Shown one piece after another: positions 51,943 through 61,280 of a stretch of DNA of 64,000 nucleotides (position 1 is the first letter of the stretch; the number at the start of each line of letters is the position of its first letter). This DNA is from Arthrobacter sp. 9V. GTDB taxonomy: Bacteria; Actinomycetota; Actinomycetes; Actinomycetales; Micrococcaceae. Made by a program: the position numbers and the translations under genes. Location: assembly GCF_902506065.1 (NCBI RefSeq), contig NZ_LR732912.1, positions 1,617,630-1,681,629 of the forward strand, in the 5' to 3' direction. The notes beneath the pieces are model-generated. The model made no database searches. It was not told the origin of the DNA and saw only the letters and a program-made list of their open reading frames with translations.

Positions 51943-54753
51943 ATGAACGCCGTCCAAAGGTTCATCAGAAGCCGTGTGCTGCTGCTGACCGCGGCCATTT
52001 TGATCGTCGCCATGTGCTTGTCCGTCCTCGTCCAGAGCCAGTCGCAGGCGGCTCTGAACAGGACAGTGGACGAGAACTCGCGGGGACTCTACGACATCCT
52101 GGTTCAGGCAAAGCCTGACCAGTCACAAGATGGCGACGGCGGTGCATTGATCCAGCCGGAAATCGCCAACGGCCAGGGCGGGATCAGTTTCGAACAGCTG
52201 GAAAAGATCCGGACCATGGGCCAAACCGCTGTGGCCGCACCCATCAGCCTGGTTTCGCGTGTTTCGCAGAACCTCGAGGCTCCGCGCCTCAATGCCATGG
52301 ACTACCTGGGGTACAACGCCGGACTCGCCGGCGCAATCACTGCGGGGGACCCCTCCGCCATGGATTCGAGCAAGTGGCCTGCAGCAGAATCCGTGCTGTC
52401 CGATTCTCCCAAGAAGTACCGTTTGACCGCTTCTGCCACGAGCTCTGACGGTGTGAACCAGCAGACCCTTTTCAAGACCAGCGCAGAAGGCACTTTGGGC
52501 AAGGGCCGCCTGATCCAGGAAAAGACTGCCGGCGGCACCAATGTCCGGATCGCCGGCCCTGAGGGCGAGACGGGGGTCAAGTTCCCGGCCCCCGCGCTGG
52601 GCTCGGAGCACAACCTGTTCAATCTCTCCGTGGCGCTTCCCTTGGCGCCGGAGGTGACGGAGTCCGTCGTCGCCGTCGACCCCGCCGCTGAGCGTGCGCT
52701 CCTGGGCTCCGCAGGAGACTTCCTGGCGCCGCTGGAGAAGGCTCCTCCGGCAGATGCCCGTGATGCCGGCGCCATTGGACGCCACTTTGAAAGTCTTTTT
52801 ACCACCGGCCTCAGCATGGACCAACTGGAGGAAGGCCCGGATTTCCTGGGCGTCAAGCTCAAGTACTGGGCACCTCTGATGACGCAGTACCAACAAGCCA
52901 AGCGCGACGGCCTGTTGACCGATGATTCCCAGGCCATCCCGCTGATTGTTCGCTCCGGTACCTCCCTTGACCTGCAGTACTCGGTGAAGATCGAGGAACT
53001 GGACGCAAGCGGCAAGGTGGTCAATGAAGTCGGCACCGTAACGCGGTCCTTGGACAAGGACTACCTGCCGTTCGTGTCCAAGTCCCCGTTTGCCCTCGAA
53101 TGGCCGGGATCCACTGACCACAGCCAACTGCTGGGCAGCACGGCTTCCTTTAGCCAGGGCCTGTACAACCCGGCCACCTGGAGCACGGCATTCGCTGCCG
53201 CTCCGCAGTATCAGGACGGCGATGAAGCCGCCAACGGAGCAACGGACAAGAGTGCTACGCCGGGGGATTGGGTAACGGTCAATCGTCTGCCGGAGAAGTC
53301 CTCCTTCGGGGTGCCCGTGGACCAGACACAGCGTAAGCCCGTAGACGAGCGTTCCTACCGGGAAGACCTGGAAACGGGCAAGAAGCCGGCTACGCCTCTG
53401 CCTATGGTGTACGGAACTTTTGACCCCGCCGCGGTGAAGGCCGCTGCCGGGGACGTCAACAAGCTTCCCCTGGGCGGCTATGACCCCACTCCCATGACCT
53501 TGAGCAAGGATGCTGAAGGCAAAGAGGTGCAGGGCACGGAACTGAAGCCGTCCTTGAGCGCTACGGGGCTGGTCAGCCAGTCCGCCGGTGCCATTACCGA
53601 CTACTACGGCCTGGCGGCGGCGCGTGGTTACGACACCAACGCCGACGTCATTGACGCGATCCGCGTAAAGGCATCGGCAAGCGGCAACTGGAAGACGGCG
53701 CAGCCCGAGGTGGAAAAACTTGCCACCCAGATCCGTGAGCTCGGCCTCGAGGCCACAGTGGTGGCCGGTTCTGCCCGCGAGGACGCCAACATCTTTGTTC
53801 CCGGCTACAGCAAGGACGACGCCGGCAAGGAGTCGCCGCTGGGCACCGTGCAACAGTCGTGGGTTCGCCAGGACGCTGCCGACGCCGTCTCCGGCTCCCT
53901 CACCGGAACCAACATCACCCTGCTGTTCCTGACGCTTCTTGGCGCCACCCTCCTGACGGGTGCCTCCACCGTGAGCTACATCCGCCAGCGCCGGAGTGAA
54001 GCCGGAATCCTCCGCGCCATGGGCTGGACACAGAAGCGCATCCGATCCTGGGTACTGGAAGAGTTCGCCGTGGGTGCCGCAGCCTTGGCTGCCGTAGGCC
54101 TCGTGTTGAGCTTGCTCAGCTGGAACATAGCCACCGTGATCGTCTCGGTGACCATGCTGGTCATCTACAGTGGCGCAGCGTTGCTGGCCGCCCAGCAGTT
54201 GCGACACCGCGTGGTCATTGATCAGGAACCACAGCACGACGAACGCCTGGTGACTGTGGACTCGCCCCTGACATTTGCCAACAGGCAGTTGACCACCAAC
54301 CGCTTCAACTCCATCTCCCTTGCTGTGGCCGTGGGTGTGTTCGGTGCTGCGGTGGGTGCCCTGATTTCACTCCTGATAGACATTCCCCGGGCTGCCGGCG
54401 CCAGTGCCCTGAGTGGTCTGGCCGCAGCAAGCATCGCCTTGCCGAGTGTCATCCTTGCTGTCTTCGGGGTAGTTGTTGGGCTCCTCCTGACCTTGGTCAC
54501 CGGCCGGTTCGAACTCCATGCCAAACGCGAGTACCTCGGTACATTGCGTGCCATGGGCTGGAACCCGGACATGCTTGGCCAGGTTCGCTTCTTTGAAAAC
54601 GCACTTGTGGGCACCGTGGCACTTCCCCTGGGTGTCCTCGGCGCCCTGGGGCTGGGACTGCTCCTGGCACCATATGCGGCTCTTTGGGCCGGGCTGGCCG
54701 GTCTGCTGGCCGTAATTTGCTGGATTCCGATTGCAACGAAAGTAGTCAAATGA
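51943..54753 (+). CDS. Large FtsX/MacB-type ABC transporter permease
   Basis: A 936-residue membrane protein from ATG 51943 (AGGGAG upstream). An N-terminal helix (VLLLTAAILIVAMCLSVLVQS) is followed by an extracellular region of about 600 residues, then two FtsX-like cores in the C-terminal 300 residues (TLLTGASTVSYIRQRRSEAGILRAMGWTQ is split between helix and coupling loop; KREYLGTLRAMGWNPDMLGQV is the second loop). The large external domain suggests export of, or sensing of, a peptide or lipid. Its ATPase is encoded by the next gene, coupled by ATGA. Confidence 0.85.
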   Translation: MNAVQRFIRSRVLLLTAAILIVAMCLSVLVQSQSQAALNRTVDENSRGLYDILVQAKPDQSQDGDGGALIQPEIANGQGGISFEQLEKIRTMGQTAVAAPISLVSRVSQNLEAPRLNAMDYLGYNAGLAGAITAGDPSAMDSSKWPAAESVLSDSPKKYRLTASATSSDGVNQQTLFKTSAEGTLGKGRLIQEKTAGGTNVRIAGPEGETGVKFPAPALGSEHNLFNLSVALPLAPEVTESVVAVDPAAERALLGSAGDFLAPLEKAPPADARDAGAIGRHFESLFTTGLSMDQLEEGPDFLGVKLKYWAPLMTQYQQAKRDGLLTDDSQAIPLIVRSGTSLDLQYSVKIEELDASGKVVNEVGTVTRSLDKDYLPFVSKSPFALEWPGSTDHSQLLGSTASFSQGLYNPATWSTAFAAAPQYQDGDEAANGATDKSATPGDWVTVNRLPEKSSFGVPVDQTQRKPVDERSYREDLETGKKPATPLPMVYGTFDPAAVKAAAGDVNKLPLGGYDPTPMTLSKDAEGKEVQGTELKPSLSATGLVSQSAGAITDYYGLAAARGYDTNADVIDAIRVKASASGNWKTAQPEVEKLATQIRELGLEATVVAGSAREDANIFVPGYSKDDAGKESPLGTVQQSWVRQDAADAVSGSLTGTNITLLFLTLLGATLLTGASTVSYIRQRRSEAGILRAMGWTQKRIRSWVLEEFAVGAAALAAVGLVLSLLSWNIATVIVSVTMLVIYSGAALLAAQQLRHRVVIDQEPQHDERLVTVDSPLTFANRQLTTNRFNSISLAVAVGVFGAAVGALISLLIDIPRAAGASALSGLAAASIALPSVILAVFGVVVGLLLTLVTGRFELHAKREYLGTLRAMGWNPDMLGQVRFFENALVGTVALPLGVLGALGLGLLLAPYAALWAGLAGLLAVICWIPIATKVVK

Positions 54754-55505
54754 CTGACAACCTCAACCCCGAGCTGACGGCTACCCCGGGATCCGCGGAA
54801 GAGTCATTGCAGACCCGTGCCAACACCATCGTGAGGGCCACGGATCACGCAACACCCCTTGAACTGAGCCGGGTCACCATCCACTATGGTGGCGACAAAG
54901 GCGGCGCCGAGGAAGTCGATGTTGTGGACGACTTCAACCTCACCCTCCATTCGGGCGAGATGCACTGTATCGCGGGACGAAGCGGCTCCGGTAAGACCAG
55001 CATCCTGACGGTCAGCGCCGGACTCACGCTCCCGACGTCGGGAAAGGTCTTCTGGGAGGGCCAGCCGCTGGACGCCATGGGGGACGACGAGATCGCGGAC
55101 CGTCGCCGCGCACTGATCGGTTACGTGGACCAGGGCGGCGCCTTGATTGACGGTATGAGCGCCTTGGAGAATGTCCTGCTCCCCGCTGTACCCGATGGCG
55201 AAGTGGAACAGCGTACCGAGATGGCCAAGGACCTCCTGGATCTGGTGGGCCTCGGCCGCCGTATGCGGCACCGTCCAGCGCAGCTGTCCGGTGGCGAACG
55301 CCAACGCGTAGCCATCGCCCGCGCCCTGATTCTGGGAACCCGCGTGCTTGTAGTGGATGAGCCCACAGCCAGCCTCGACCGTGCGGCTGCCAACCGCATC
55401 ATCGGGATCCTCAAGGACACCACCAGCGATGGCATTGCCGTTCTGGTTGCATCCCACGATCACGAGCTGGTACGGCTCAGCGATACGCTGACCGAACTTA
55501 ACTAA
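54750..55505 (+). CDS. ABC transporter ATP-binding protein (MacB/LolD-type)
   Basis: A 251-residue ATPase: Walker A GRSGSGKTS, signature LSGGERQRVAIARALIL, Walker B VLVVDEPTASLD, and switch His in ASHDHEL. An N-terminal extension of about 35 residues precedes the core. It overlaps the permease stop by 4 bases and forms the exporter with it. The gene ends 34 bases before metG. Confidence 0.92.
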   Translation: MTDNLNPELTATPGSAEESLQTRANTIVRATDHATPLELSRVTIHYGGDKGGAEEVDVVDDFNLTLHSGEMHCIAGRSGSGKTSILTVSAGLTLPTSGKVFWEGQPLDAMGDDEIADRRRALIGYVDQGGALIDGMSALENVLLPAVPDGEVEQRTEMAKDLLDLVGLGRRMRHRPAQLSGGERQRVAIARALILGTRVLVVDEPTASLDRAAANRIIGILKDTTSDGIAVLVASHDHELVRLSDTLTELN

Positions 55506-55539
55506 GCTATTCCATCCCGAAAAAAGGTAACTTCTTAGA

Positions 55540-57099
55540 GTGACGTCTCCAGAGAAATCCCCGTTCTACATCACCACCGCAATCAGCTACCCCAATGGCG
55601 TGCCGCACATCGGCCACGCTTATGAGGTCATTGCCACTGATGCCATGGCACGCTTCAAGCGCCTTGACGGCCATGAGGTGTTCTTCATGACCGGAACGGA
55701 CGAGCACGGACTCAAGATGCAGCAGTCGGCCGAGAAGGAAGGCATTACTGCCAAACAGCTCGCTGACCGCAACTCGGCAGCCTTCAAGCAGATGAGCCAG
55801 GATTTGGGGATCTCCCACGACCGCTTCATCCGAACCACGGACCAGGACCACTACGCCGCCTCACAGGCCATTTGGAAAAAGATGGAAGCCAACGGCGACA
55901 TCTACCTGTCCAAGTACGAGGGCTGGTACTCCGTCCGCGACGAAGCATATTACGTCGAGGACGACACCGTGGTGAAGGAGGACGGGCTCCGCTATTCCAA
56001 GGAAACGGACACCCTGGTTACCTGGACAGCTGAGGAAAGCTACTTCTTCCGGCTCTCCAACTATCAGGAAAAGCTGCTCGCCCTCTACGAGGAGCAGCCC
56101 GAGTTCGGCGCGCCGCAGTCCCGCTTCAACGAGGTCATCAGCTTCGTCCGCCGAGGCCTGGAAGACCTGTCCATCAGCCGCACCACGTTCGACTGGGGCG
56201 TCCCGGTTCCCGGCGATGAGAAGCACGTCATGTACGTCTGGGTTGACGCCCTGACCAATTACCTCACCGGTGTGGGCTACCCGGACATCGACTCGGAGTC
56301 CTTTAAGAAGTTCTGGCCCGCAGACGTCCATGTGATCGGCAAGGACATCTCACGCTTCCATGCGATCTACTGGCCCGCCTTCCTCATGAGCGCAGGGCTG
56401 GAACTGCCCGAACGCGTCATGATCCACGGTTTCCTCACCAACAATGGCGTGAAAATGTCCAAGTCCTTGGGCAACGTTGTTGCGCCGCAGGATTTCGTGG
56501 CCCAGTACGGTTTGGATCAGTGCCGCTACTTCTTCCTCCGGGAAGTACCTTTCGGCGCAGATGGCAACTACAACCACGAAGCAATCGTGGGCCGCATGAA
56601 CTCTGACCTCGCCAACAACTTCGGCAACCTTGCCCAGCGTTCGCTGTCCATGGTGGCAAAGAACTGTGAAGGCAAGGTCCCGGTTCCCGGCGAATTCACG
56701 GCCGAGGACAACGCTTTGCTGGCGCAGGCCGGGCAGTTGCTGGACACTGCGCGTGCCGCCTTCGACAAACAGGAATTCAGCCGTGCGCTCGAAGCGATCT
56801 GGACTGTCTTGGGCGATACCAATGCGTATTTTGCGGAGCAGGCTCCGTGGGTGCTGCGCAAGACCGATGTTGAGCGCATGAACACCGTCCTGTATGTCAC
56901 CTTGGAGGTTGTCCGCATTGTGGCGATCCTCGCCCAGCCGGTGATGCCGTCGTCGTCCGCGAAGCTCCTTGAGGTTCTGGGACAGCCGGAAGGCGAATCG
57001 CGCCAGTTCGCCGCGATTGCAACGCCCATAGTTGCCGGAACACAACTCCCGGCGCCAGCTCCTGTTTTCCCGCGCTACGAAGAACCCGCCGAGGCGTAA
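55540..57099 (+). CDS. metG: Methionyl-tRNA synthetase (zinc-less short type)
   Basis: A 519-residue MetRS with the HIGH motif in [10 protein letters not shown] and KMSKS in [11 protein letters not shown]. The connective peptide region ([16 protein letters not shown]) has none of the zinc-binding Cys pairs found in the larger MetRS, and the C-terminal tRNA-binding (OB) appendix is absent. The start is GTG 55540 with AAGG about 13 bases upstream. It lies between two ABC exporter gene sets without functional connection. Confidence 0.95.
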   Translation: MTSPEKSPFYITTAISYPNGVPHIGHAYEVIATDAMARFKRLDGHEVFFMTGTDEHGLKMQQSAEKEGITAKQLADRNSAAFKQMSQDLGISHDRFIRTTDQDHYAASQAIWKKMEANGDIYLSKYEGWYSVRDEAYYVEDDTVVKEDGLRYSKETDTLVTWTAEESYFFRLSNYQEKLLALYEEQPEFGAPQSRFNEVISFVRRGLEDLSISRTTFDWGVPVPGDEKHVMYVWVDALTNYLTGVGYPDIDSESFKKFWPADVHVIGKDISRFHAIYWPAFLMSAGLELPERVMIHGFLTNNGVKMSKSLGNVVAPQDFVAQYGLDQCRYFFLREVPFGADGNYNHEAIVGRMNSDLANNFGNLAQRSLSMVAKNCEGKVPVPGEFTAEDNALLAQAGQLLDTARAAFDKQEFSRALEAIWTVLGDTNAYFAEQAPWVLRKTDVERMNTVLYVTLEVVRIVAILAQPVMPSSSAKLLEVLGQPEGESRQFAAIATPIVAGTQLPAPAPVFPRYEEPAEA

Positions 57100-57128
57100 A
57101 CCCTCCCTCACATAACATCCATTAAGAG

Positions 57129-57182
57129 GAATCGCTCTCTCACTTCCCATCGGTATGACCGCGGGGAGTGAGAGAGCGATTC
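57129..57182. repeat. Long inverted repeat between metG and ABC permease
   Basis: A perfect 16-bp inverted repeat (57129-57144 with 57167-57182) with a 22-base loop that contains a further TCCC/GGGG pairing. It lies between convergent metG and the FtsX permease and can work as a terminator. The GAGAGAGCGATTC arm may also belong to a dispersed repeat family of this genus; this is a guess. Confidence 0.7.
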
Positions 57183-57212
57183 TCGTTTGGCGTGATGATG
57201 TGAAAGCGCGAT

Positions 57213-59678
57213 TCAGGCTGTGGCCAGTCCCTCCACCGGAGACAATCGAGCAGCCCGCCGGGCAGGAACCACGGAAGCAAGGAGACCGGCCACCACGGCT
57301 ACTCCAAAGACAGCCGCCTCCTGGACCCACGGCACCGCCGGGACAACAGTGGCCACGCCTCCCAGGGTTGCCTGCGCGCCGAGCCAGCCGTAAACGATGC
57401 CCATGCCTGCCCCGAGGATTGCGGCCACGCCCGCAACGAGGACTGCCTCGATGGCCAGCATTCCGCGAAGTTGGCCCCTGGTCAGCCCCAAGGCACGCAG
57501 CAATGAGTTCTCACGTGTCCGCTCCAGGACTGAAAGGGACAAGGTGTTGGCCACGCCGATCAAGGCGATCACCACTGCCACCCCGAGGAGCCCTGTAACC
57601 ACCAACAACAGGACGTCGATGATGCTGTTGAAGGTCACGCGTTCAATGGCTGCGCCGCTGACAGTGCGCTCATGCACACCCAATGCTGCGGCGATCTCCT
57701 TCTGGATGGCCTGCACGCGATCCCCGGACACGGAATCGTCCAGTTTTACCCACACCATGCCCGGCGTTTCAGGTAGTGCGCCAGAAGCGATGCTCGAGGT
57801 TTCCACAAAGGCAGGTACATGACGGGTACGCAGGACCTTGGCGTCCAGGGAAACGGTACCCACCGCCGTCGTGATGCTTGCAGGGCCTTGCGGAGAATCC
57901 TCGGGCAGGTAGACGGTTCCTACGGACGGCTTCAGGTGGGTGTCGCGCAGCACCGATTCAGCGTCGGCGGCGGAGAGCCCATAGATGGTCCTGCCGCCGT
58001 CGGGTGTCGCCTCATCATTCAGCGTTCCCAGAGGCTGCAGCAGCACTGCAGTGCTGACGCCGTCGAGCGCTTTGATCCGGGATAACGCCTGAGCAGGGTT
58101 ACCGGCGTCCACTGCGGTCTGAGCGGACAAGTCCACCGGATAGTTTTCAGCCAAGGTGTCGTTGAACGCCTGCCTGGAGGTAGCTGCCCCTGTCATCATG
58201 AGGGACACCAGGGTGACGCCGATCAGCAAGGCTGCGGCAGTGGCTGAGGTCCGGGCCGGGTTTCGGGTCGCGTTGACGGCGGCAAGTTTGCCGGGTACCC
58301 CGGCCGGTGCCGCCAGTCGCCCCGCCATCGCCACCACTGAGGGGATGAAAAGGGTGGAGCACAGCAGGATGCCCACGAACGAGGCTGCACCGCCAAGCAG
58401 CGCCACCATCAAGGAAACAGTCATGCTGCCATAGACCAGCAAGGCGGTTCCGCCCAGCAGTGCCACCAGGCCAAACACCAGGCGAACCTTGCCTCGTCGA
58501 TTGCCTACGGAGGCGTCGTCGGCCGGGCGGAGGGCCGCTAGCGGAGCCACGGCTGTGGCCGCCTTCGCGGGTACCAGTGCAGCCACAACGGTTAGTAATG
58601 TTCCAGCCACCAGCCCGACGATAATGGCCGACGGCGGTACCGCCAACGTGGCGAAGGCCTGTTCGGGTTGGGACTTGGCCCAGGCAATCAAGCCCGTCAT
58701 CAGACCAGTGGCAGCGAGGACGCCCACCACCGAGGAAATGAAACCGACCACCAGCGCTTCCACCATTACGGATCCACGGATCTGGGCCCGGCCCGCGCCA
58801 AGGCAGCGTAGCAAGGCCAACTCCCTTGTCCGTTGGGCCACCAAGACGGAGAAAGTATTGGCTACCACCAACGTGGAGACGAGGATGGCCACGCCAGCGA
58901 AGGCCAGCAGCACAACGGTCAGCTGATCCTGTCCGGCACTGAGCATGGCCACAGTGGAGGTGACCTTCTCCTGCGCCGTTTCCAGCATGGGCTCAACGGC
59001 GCCTGCTGCTTCCATGCGGTGGGAGATGAAGTCCTTGGCGGCATTGACGTCTTCGCCGGGCATGAGGGTGAATTGCAGCCCGGAGTATCCGGCGCCCGCG
59101 TCCTGGACGGCGTTCAGTACTGACTCGGAACCCACCAGTTGGGCAGCCGAGGAGGAGAAAGGATCGTTCGTTGCCTTCGTCAGACCCGAAATGGTGACCT
59201 TTGCCGCCTTCACCGGTCCTGCACCGCGCAGTTCCAAGGTGCTGCCGACGGTCAGCCCCAGGTGCTCAGCCGTCTTGACATCAATCACCGCTTCCAAGGC
59301 CTTCGACGGCATGGAACCGGAGGACAGCACAGCTCCATCAAGGGAAGCCGGCGCCGCATTGCGCAGACGCCCGTACTGTTCACCACCACCGGCCTCGAAG
59401 GTTACGTAAGTGGAACGCTCGGCGTAGCTTTCCTCCACTGATGGTGAGGAAGCCGCCGCATCCACCGCCGCCTGCGTGAAAGGCTCCCCGTTCTTGGACG
59501 TAGCAACAAGGTCCGCATTGCGGTACGCCTCGCCGATGCTCGCGCCCAAGGACGCGTTGGTGCTCGCGCCAACCATGAGGGTGGCCGAAAGGAACATGAC
59601 GGATAACATGACCGCCAACCCAATGGCGACGAACCGCCGGGCATGAGTGGTCAATTGGGACAGGGCAACCCGCAACAT
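57213..59678 (-). CDS. FtsX/MacB-type ABC transporter permease
   Basis: An 821-residue permease with two FtsX domains. An N-terminal helix (FVAIGLAVMLSVMFLSATLM) is followed by a MacB-type periplasmic domain, then the first FtsX core (VLVAQRTRELALLRCLGAGRAQI as coupling helix), a second extracytoplasmic domain, and the second core (LERTRENSLLRALGLTRGQL). It pairs with the ATPase 3 bases upstream and probably exports lipophilic compounds or antimicrobial peptides. Confidence 0.9.
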   Translation of the reverse strand: MLRVALSQLTTHARRFVAIGLAVMLSVMFLSATLMVGASTNASLGASIGEAYRNADLVATSKNGEPFTQAAVDAAASSPSVEESYAERSTYVTFEAGGGEQYGRLRNAAPASLDGAVLSSGSMPSKALEAVIDVKTAEHLGLTVGSTLELRGAGPVKAAKVTISGLTKATNDPFSSSAAQLVGSESVLNAVQDAGAGYSGLQFTLMPGEDVNAAKDFISHRMEAAGAVEPMLETAQEKVTSTVAMLSAGQDQLTVVLLAFAGVAILVSTLVVANTFSVLVAQRTRELALLRCLGAGRAQIRGSVMVEALVVGFISSVVGVLAATGLMTGLIAWAKSQPEQAFATLAVPPSAIIVGLVAGTLLTVVAALVPAKAATAVAPLAALRPADDASVGNRRGKVRLVFGLVALLGGTALLVYGSMTVSLMVALLGGAASFVGILLCSTLFIPSVVAMAGRLAAPAGVPGKLAAVNATRNPARTSATAAALLIGVTLVSLMMTGAATSRQAFNDTLAENYPVDLSAQTAVDAGNPAQALSRIKALDGVSTAVLLQPLGTLNDEATPDGGRTIYGLSAADAESVLRDTHLKPSVGTVYLPEDSPQGPASITTAVGTVSLDAKVLRTRHVPAFVETSSIASGALPETPGMVWVKLDDSVSGDRVQAIQKEIAAALGVHERTVSGAAIERVTFNSIIDVLLLVVTGLLGVAVVIALIGVANTLSLSVLERTRENSLLRALGLTRGQLRGMLAIEAVLVAGVAAILGAGMGIVYGWLGAQATLGGVATVVPAVPWVQEAAVFGVAVVAGLLASVVPARRAARLSPVEGLATA

Positions 59679-59681
59679 GCC

Positions 59682-60476
59682 TCAGGCCCCCAGCTTGCCG
59701 AGGGCGGTCAGCACAGAATCAGCCGTGGGTTGGTTGATCTCACCCACCAAGCCTCCGTCGCTCATCAGCACCACGCGGTCCGCATAGCTCGCCGCAACAG
59801 GATCGTGGGTGACCATGATGATGGTTTGCCCCATTTCCTGGCTGCTTCGGCGCAACAACGCCAAGACTTCGCCGCCGGCCCTCGAGTCGAGGTTGCCGGT
59901 GGGTTCGTCCCCAAACACGACGTCGGGACGCGTCAGCAGCGCGCGGGCAACAGCCACGCGCTGCTGCTGGCCTCCGGACAGCTCATGTGGCCGATGCTTC
60001 AACCGGTCCTTGAGCCCCAGGGTGCTGACAACGGTATCCAGCCATCCCGCGTCGGCCGTGCTTCCGGCCAAAGCCAGCGGCAGTGTGATGTTCTGCTCGG
60101 CAGTCAAAGTCGGGACCAGGTTGAACGCTTGGAAAACGAAGCCGATCCGCTCGCGGCGGAGGGCGGTGAGTTGGCGGTCGTTGAGCCCGGTCAGCTCGGT
60201 GCCGCCCAACACGATCTTCCCGGAATCCGCAGTATCCAGCCCGGCAAGGCAGTGCATCAGCGTTGACTTGCCGGAACCGGATGGGCCCATGATGGCAGTG
60301 AACTTTCCGGCGTCGAAGCTCACGGAGACCTTGTTCAGGGCGGTGACAGTGGTATCGGCACGCCCGTAGCTTTTGCTCAGCTCATGGGCCTCGACCGCTG
60401 GAGGGGCAGTGGTACCGTCCGAACCTGAGGGTGGGCGGGGTCCTGAGGGGTGGGGGAGAGACGTGAAAGTTGTCAT
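59682..60476 (-). CDS. ABC transporter ATP-binding protein (MacB/LolD-type)
   Basis: A 264-residue ATPase with Walker A GPSGSGKST, signature LSGGQQQRVAVARALLTRP, Walker B VVFGDEPTGNLD and the switch His in VTHDPVAASYADR, all typical of LolD/MacB/BceA ATPases. ATG 60476 has GGAA upstream. It lies 88 bases after the response regulator gene on the same strand, and 3 bases before the permease. Confidence 0.94.
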   Translation of the reverse strand: MTTFTSLPHPSGPRPPSGSDGTTAPPAVEAHELSKSYGRADTTVTALNKVSVSFDAGKFTAIMGPSGSGKSTLMHCLAGLDTADSGKIVLGGTELTGLNDRQLTALRRERIGFVFQAFNLVPTLTAEQNITLPLALAGSTADAGWLDTVVSTLGLKDRLKHRPHELSGGQQQRVAVARALLTRPDVVFGDEPTGNLDSRAGGEVLALLRRSSQEMGQTIIMVTHDPVAASYADRVVLMSDGGLVGEINQPTADSVLTALGKLGA

Positions 60477-60564
60477 GGTTCCACGCTATGTTTCAGCCAT
60501 GCCCTGCAGGATCGGGCGGTGGTCCCATTATCCCGGCGGCTTCCTCATACCGTGGTCTGAACTT

Positions 60565-61278
60565 CTAAGTGCCCGGGGCCACAACACCGGTCTCATAGGC
60601 AATGACCACAACCTGAACGCGGTCCCTGGCGCCAAGCTTTGCCAGGATATGGCCCACGTGGGTTTTTACCGTGGCTTCGGAAAGGAAAAGTCCCGCTGCA
60701 ATTTCCGGGTTGGACTGACCCTGTGCGATCAGTTGGAACACCTCACGCTCCCTGGTGGTCAGGCGCTCCACGGCGGCAGCATGTTCAGTCTGTTCAGGGG
60801 TTTGGGTCCTCAGGAGGGGTGCCACGTGGTCAAGCAGCCGCCGGGTGGTGGAAGGGGCAATCACGGCGTCGCCGCGGTAAACGGTGCGGATGGCCTCGAG
60901 CAGTTCCTCCGGCGGGGCGTCCTTCAGGAGGAAGCCGCTGGCACCTGCTTGGATGGCGGCCAAAGCGTACTCATCCAGATCGAACGTGGTGAGGACTACG
61001 ATCTTGATCTCAGCCCGTTGGGAGCCGGAGGGCTGCGCCGCAGCTTGTTCCAGAATGCGTCGGGTTGCTTCAATGCCGTCCATCCCCGGCATGCGCACAT
61101 CCATCAGGACCACATCCGCGGCGGTGGCGCTGAGGGCCTGGACGGCCTCGATCCCGTTTCCCGCCTCAGCAACCACTTCAAGATCCGGCTGGGAATTGAT
61201 CAGCATGCCAAAACCGGACCGTACCAATTGTTGGTCATCAACGAGAGCCACCCGAATGGGCGCGGGAAGTTCAGTCAT
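60565..61278 (-). CDS. Response regulator, NarL/LuxR type
   Basis: A 237-residue regulator. The receiver domain has the acidic pair in VALVDDQQLVR, the phospho-acceptor Asp in DVVLMDVRMPGMDG, and the Lys in FLLKDAPPEEL. The C-terminal LuxR helix-turn-helix is LTTREREVFQLIAQGQSNPE followed by ATVKTHVGHILAKLGARDR. GGAGG precedes its ATG, which follows the kinase stop by 2 bases. Confidence 0.95.
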   Translation of the reverse strand: MTELPAPIRVALVDDQQLVRSGFGMLINSQPDLEVVAEAGNGIEAVQALSATAADVVLMDVRMPGMDGIEATRRILEQAAAQPSGSQRAEIKIVVLTTFDLDEYALAAIQAGASGFLLKDAPPEELLEAIRTVYRGDAVIAPSTTRRLLDHVAPLLRTQTPEQTEHAAAVERLTTREREVFQLIAQGQSNPEIAAGLFLSEATVKTHVGHILAKLGARDRVQVVVIAYETGVVAPGT

Positions 61279-61280
61279 GG

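Noticed and set aside
52123..54237. 704-residue open frame antisense to the large ABC permease
   Set aside because: It is a high-GC shadow frame: no domain, atypical composition, and the plus-strand frame has clear FtsX features.
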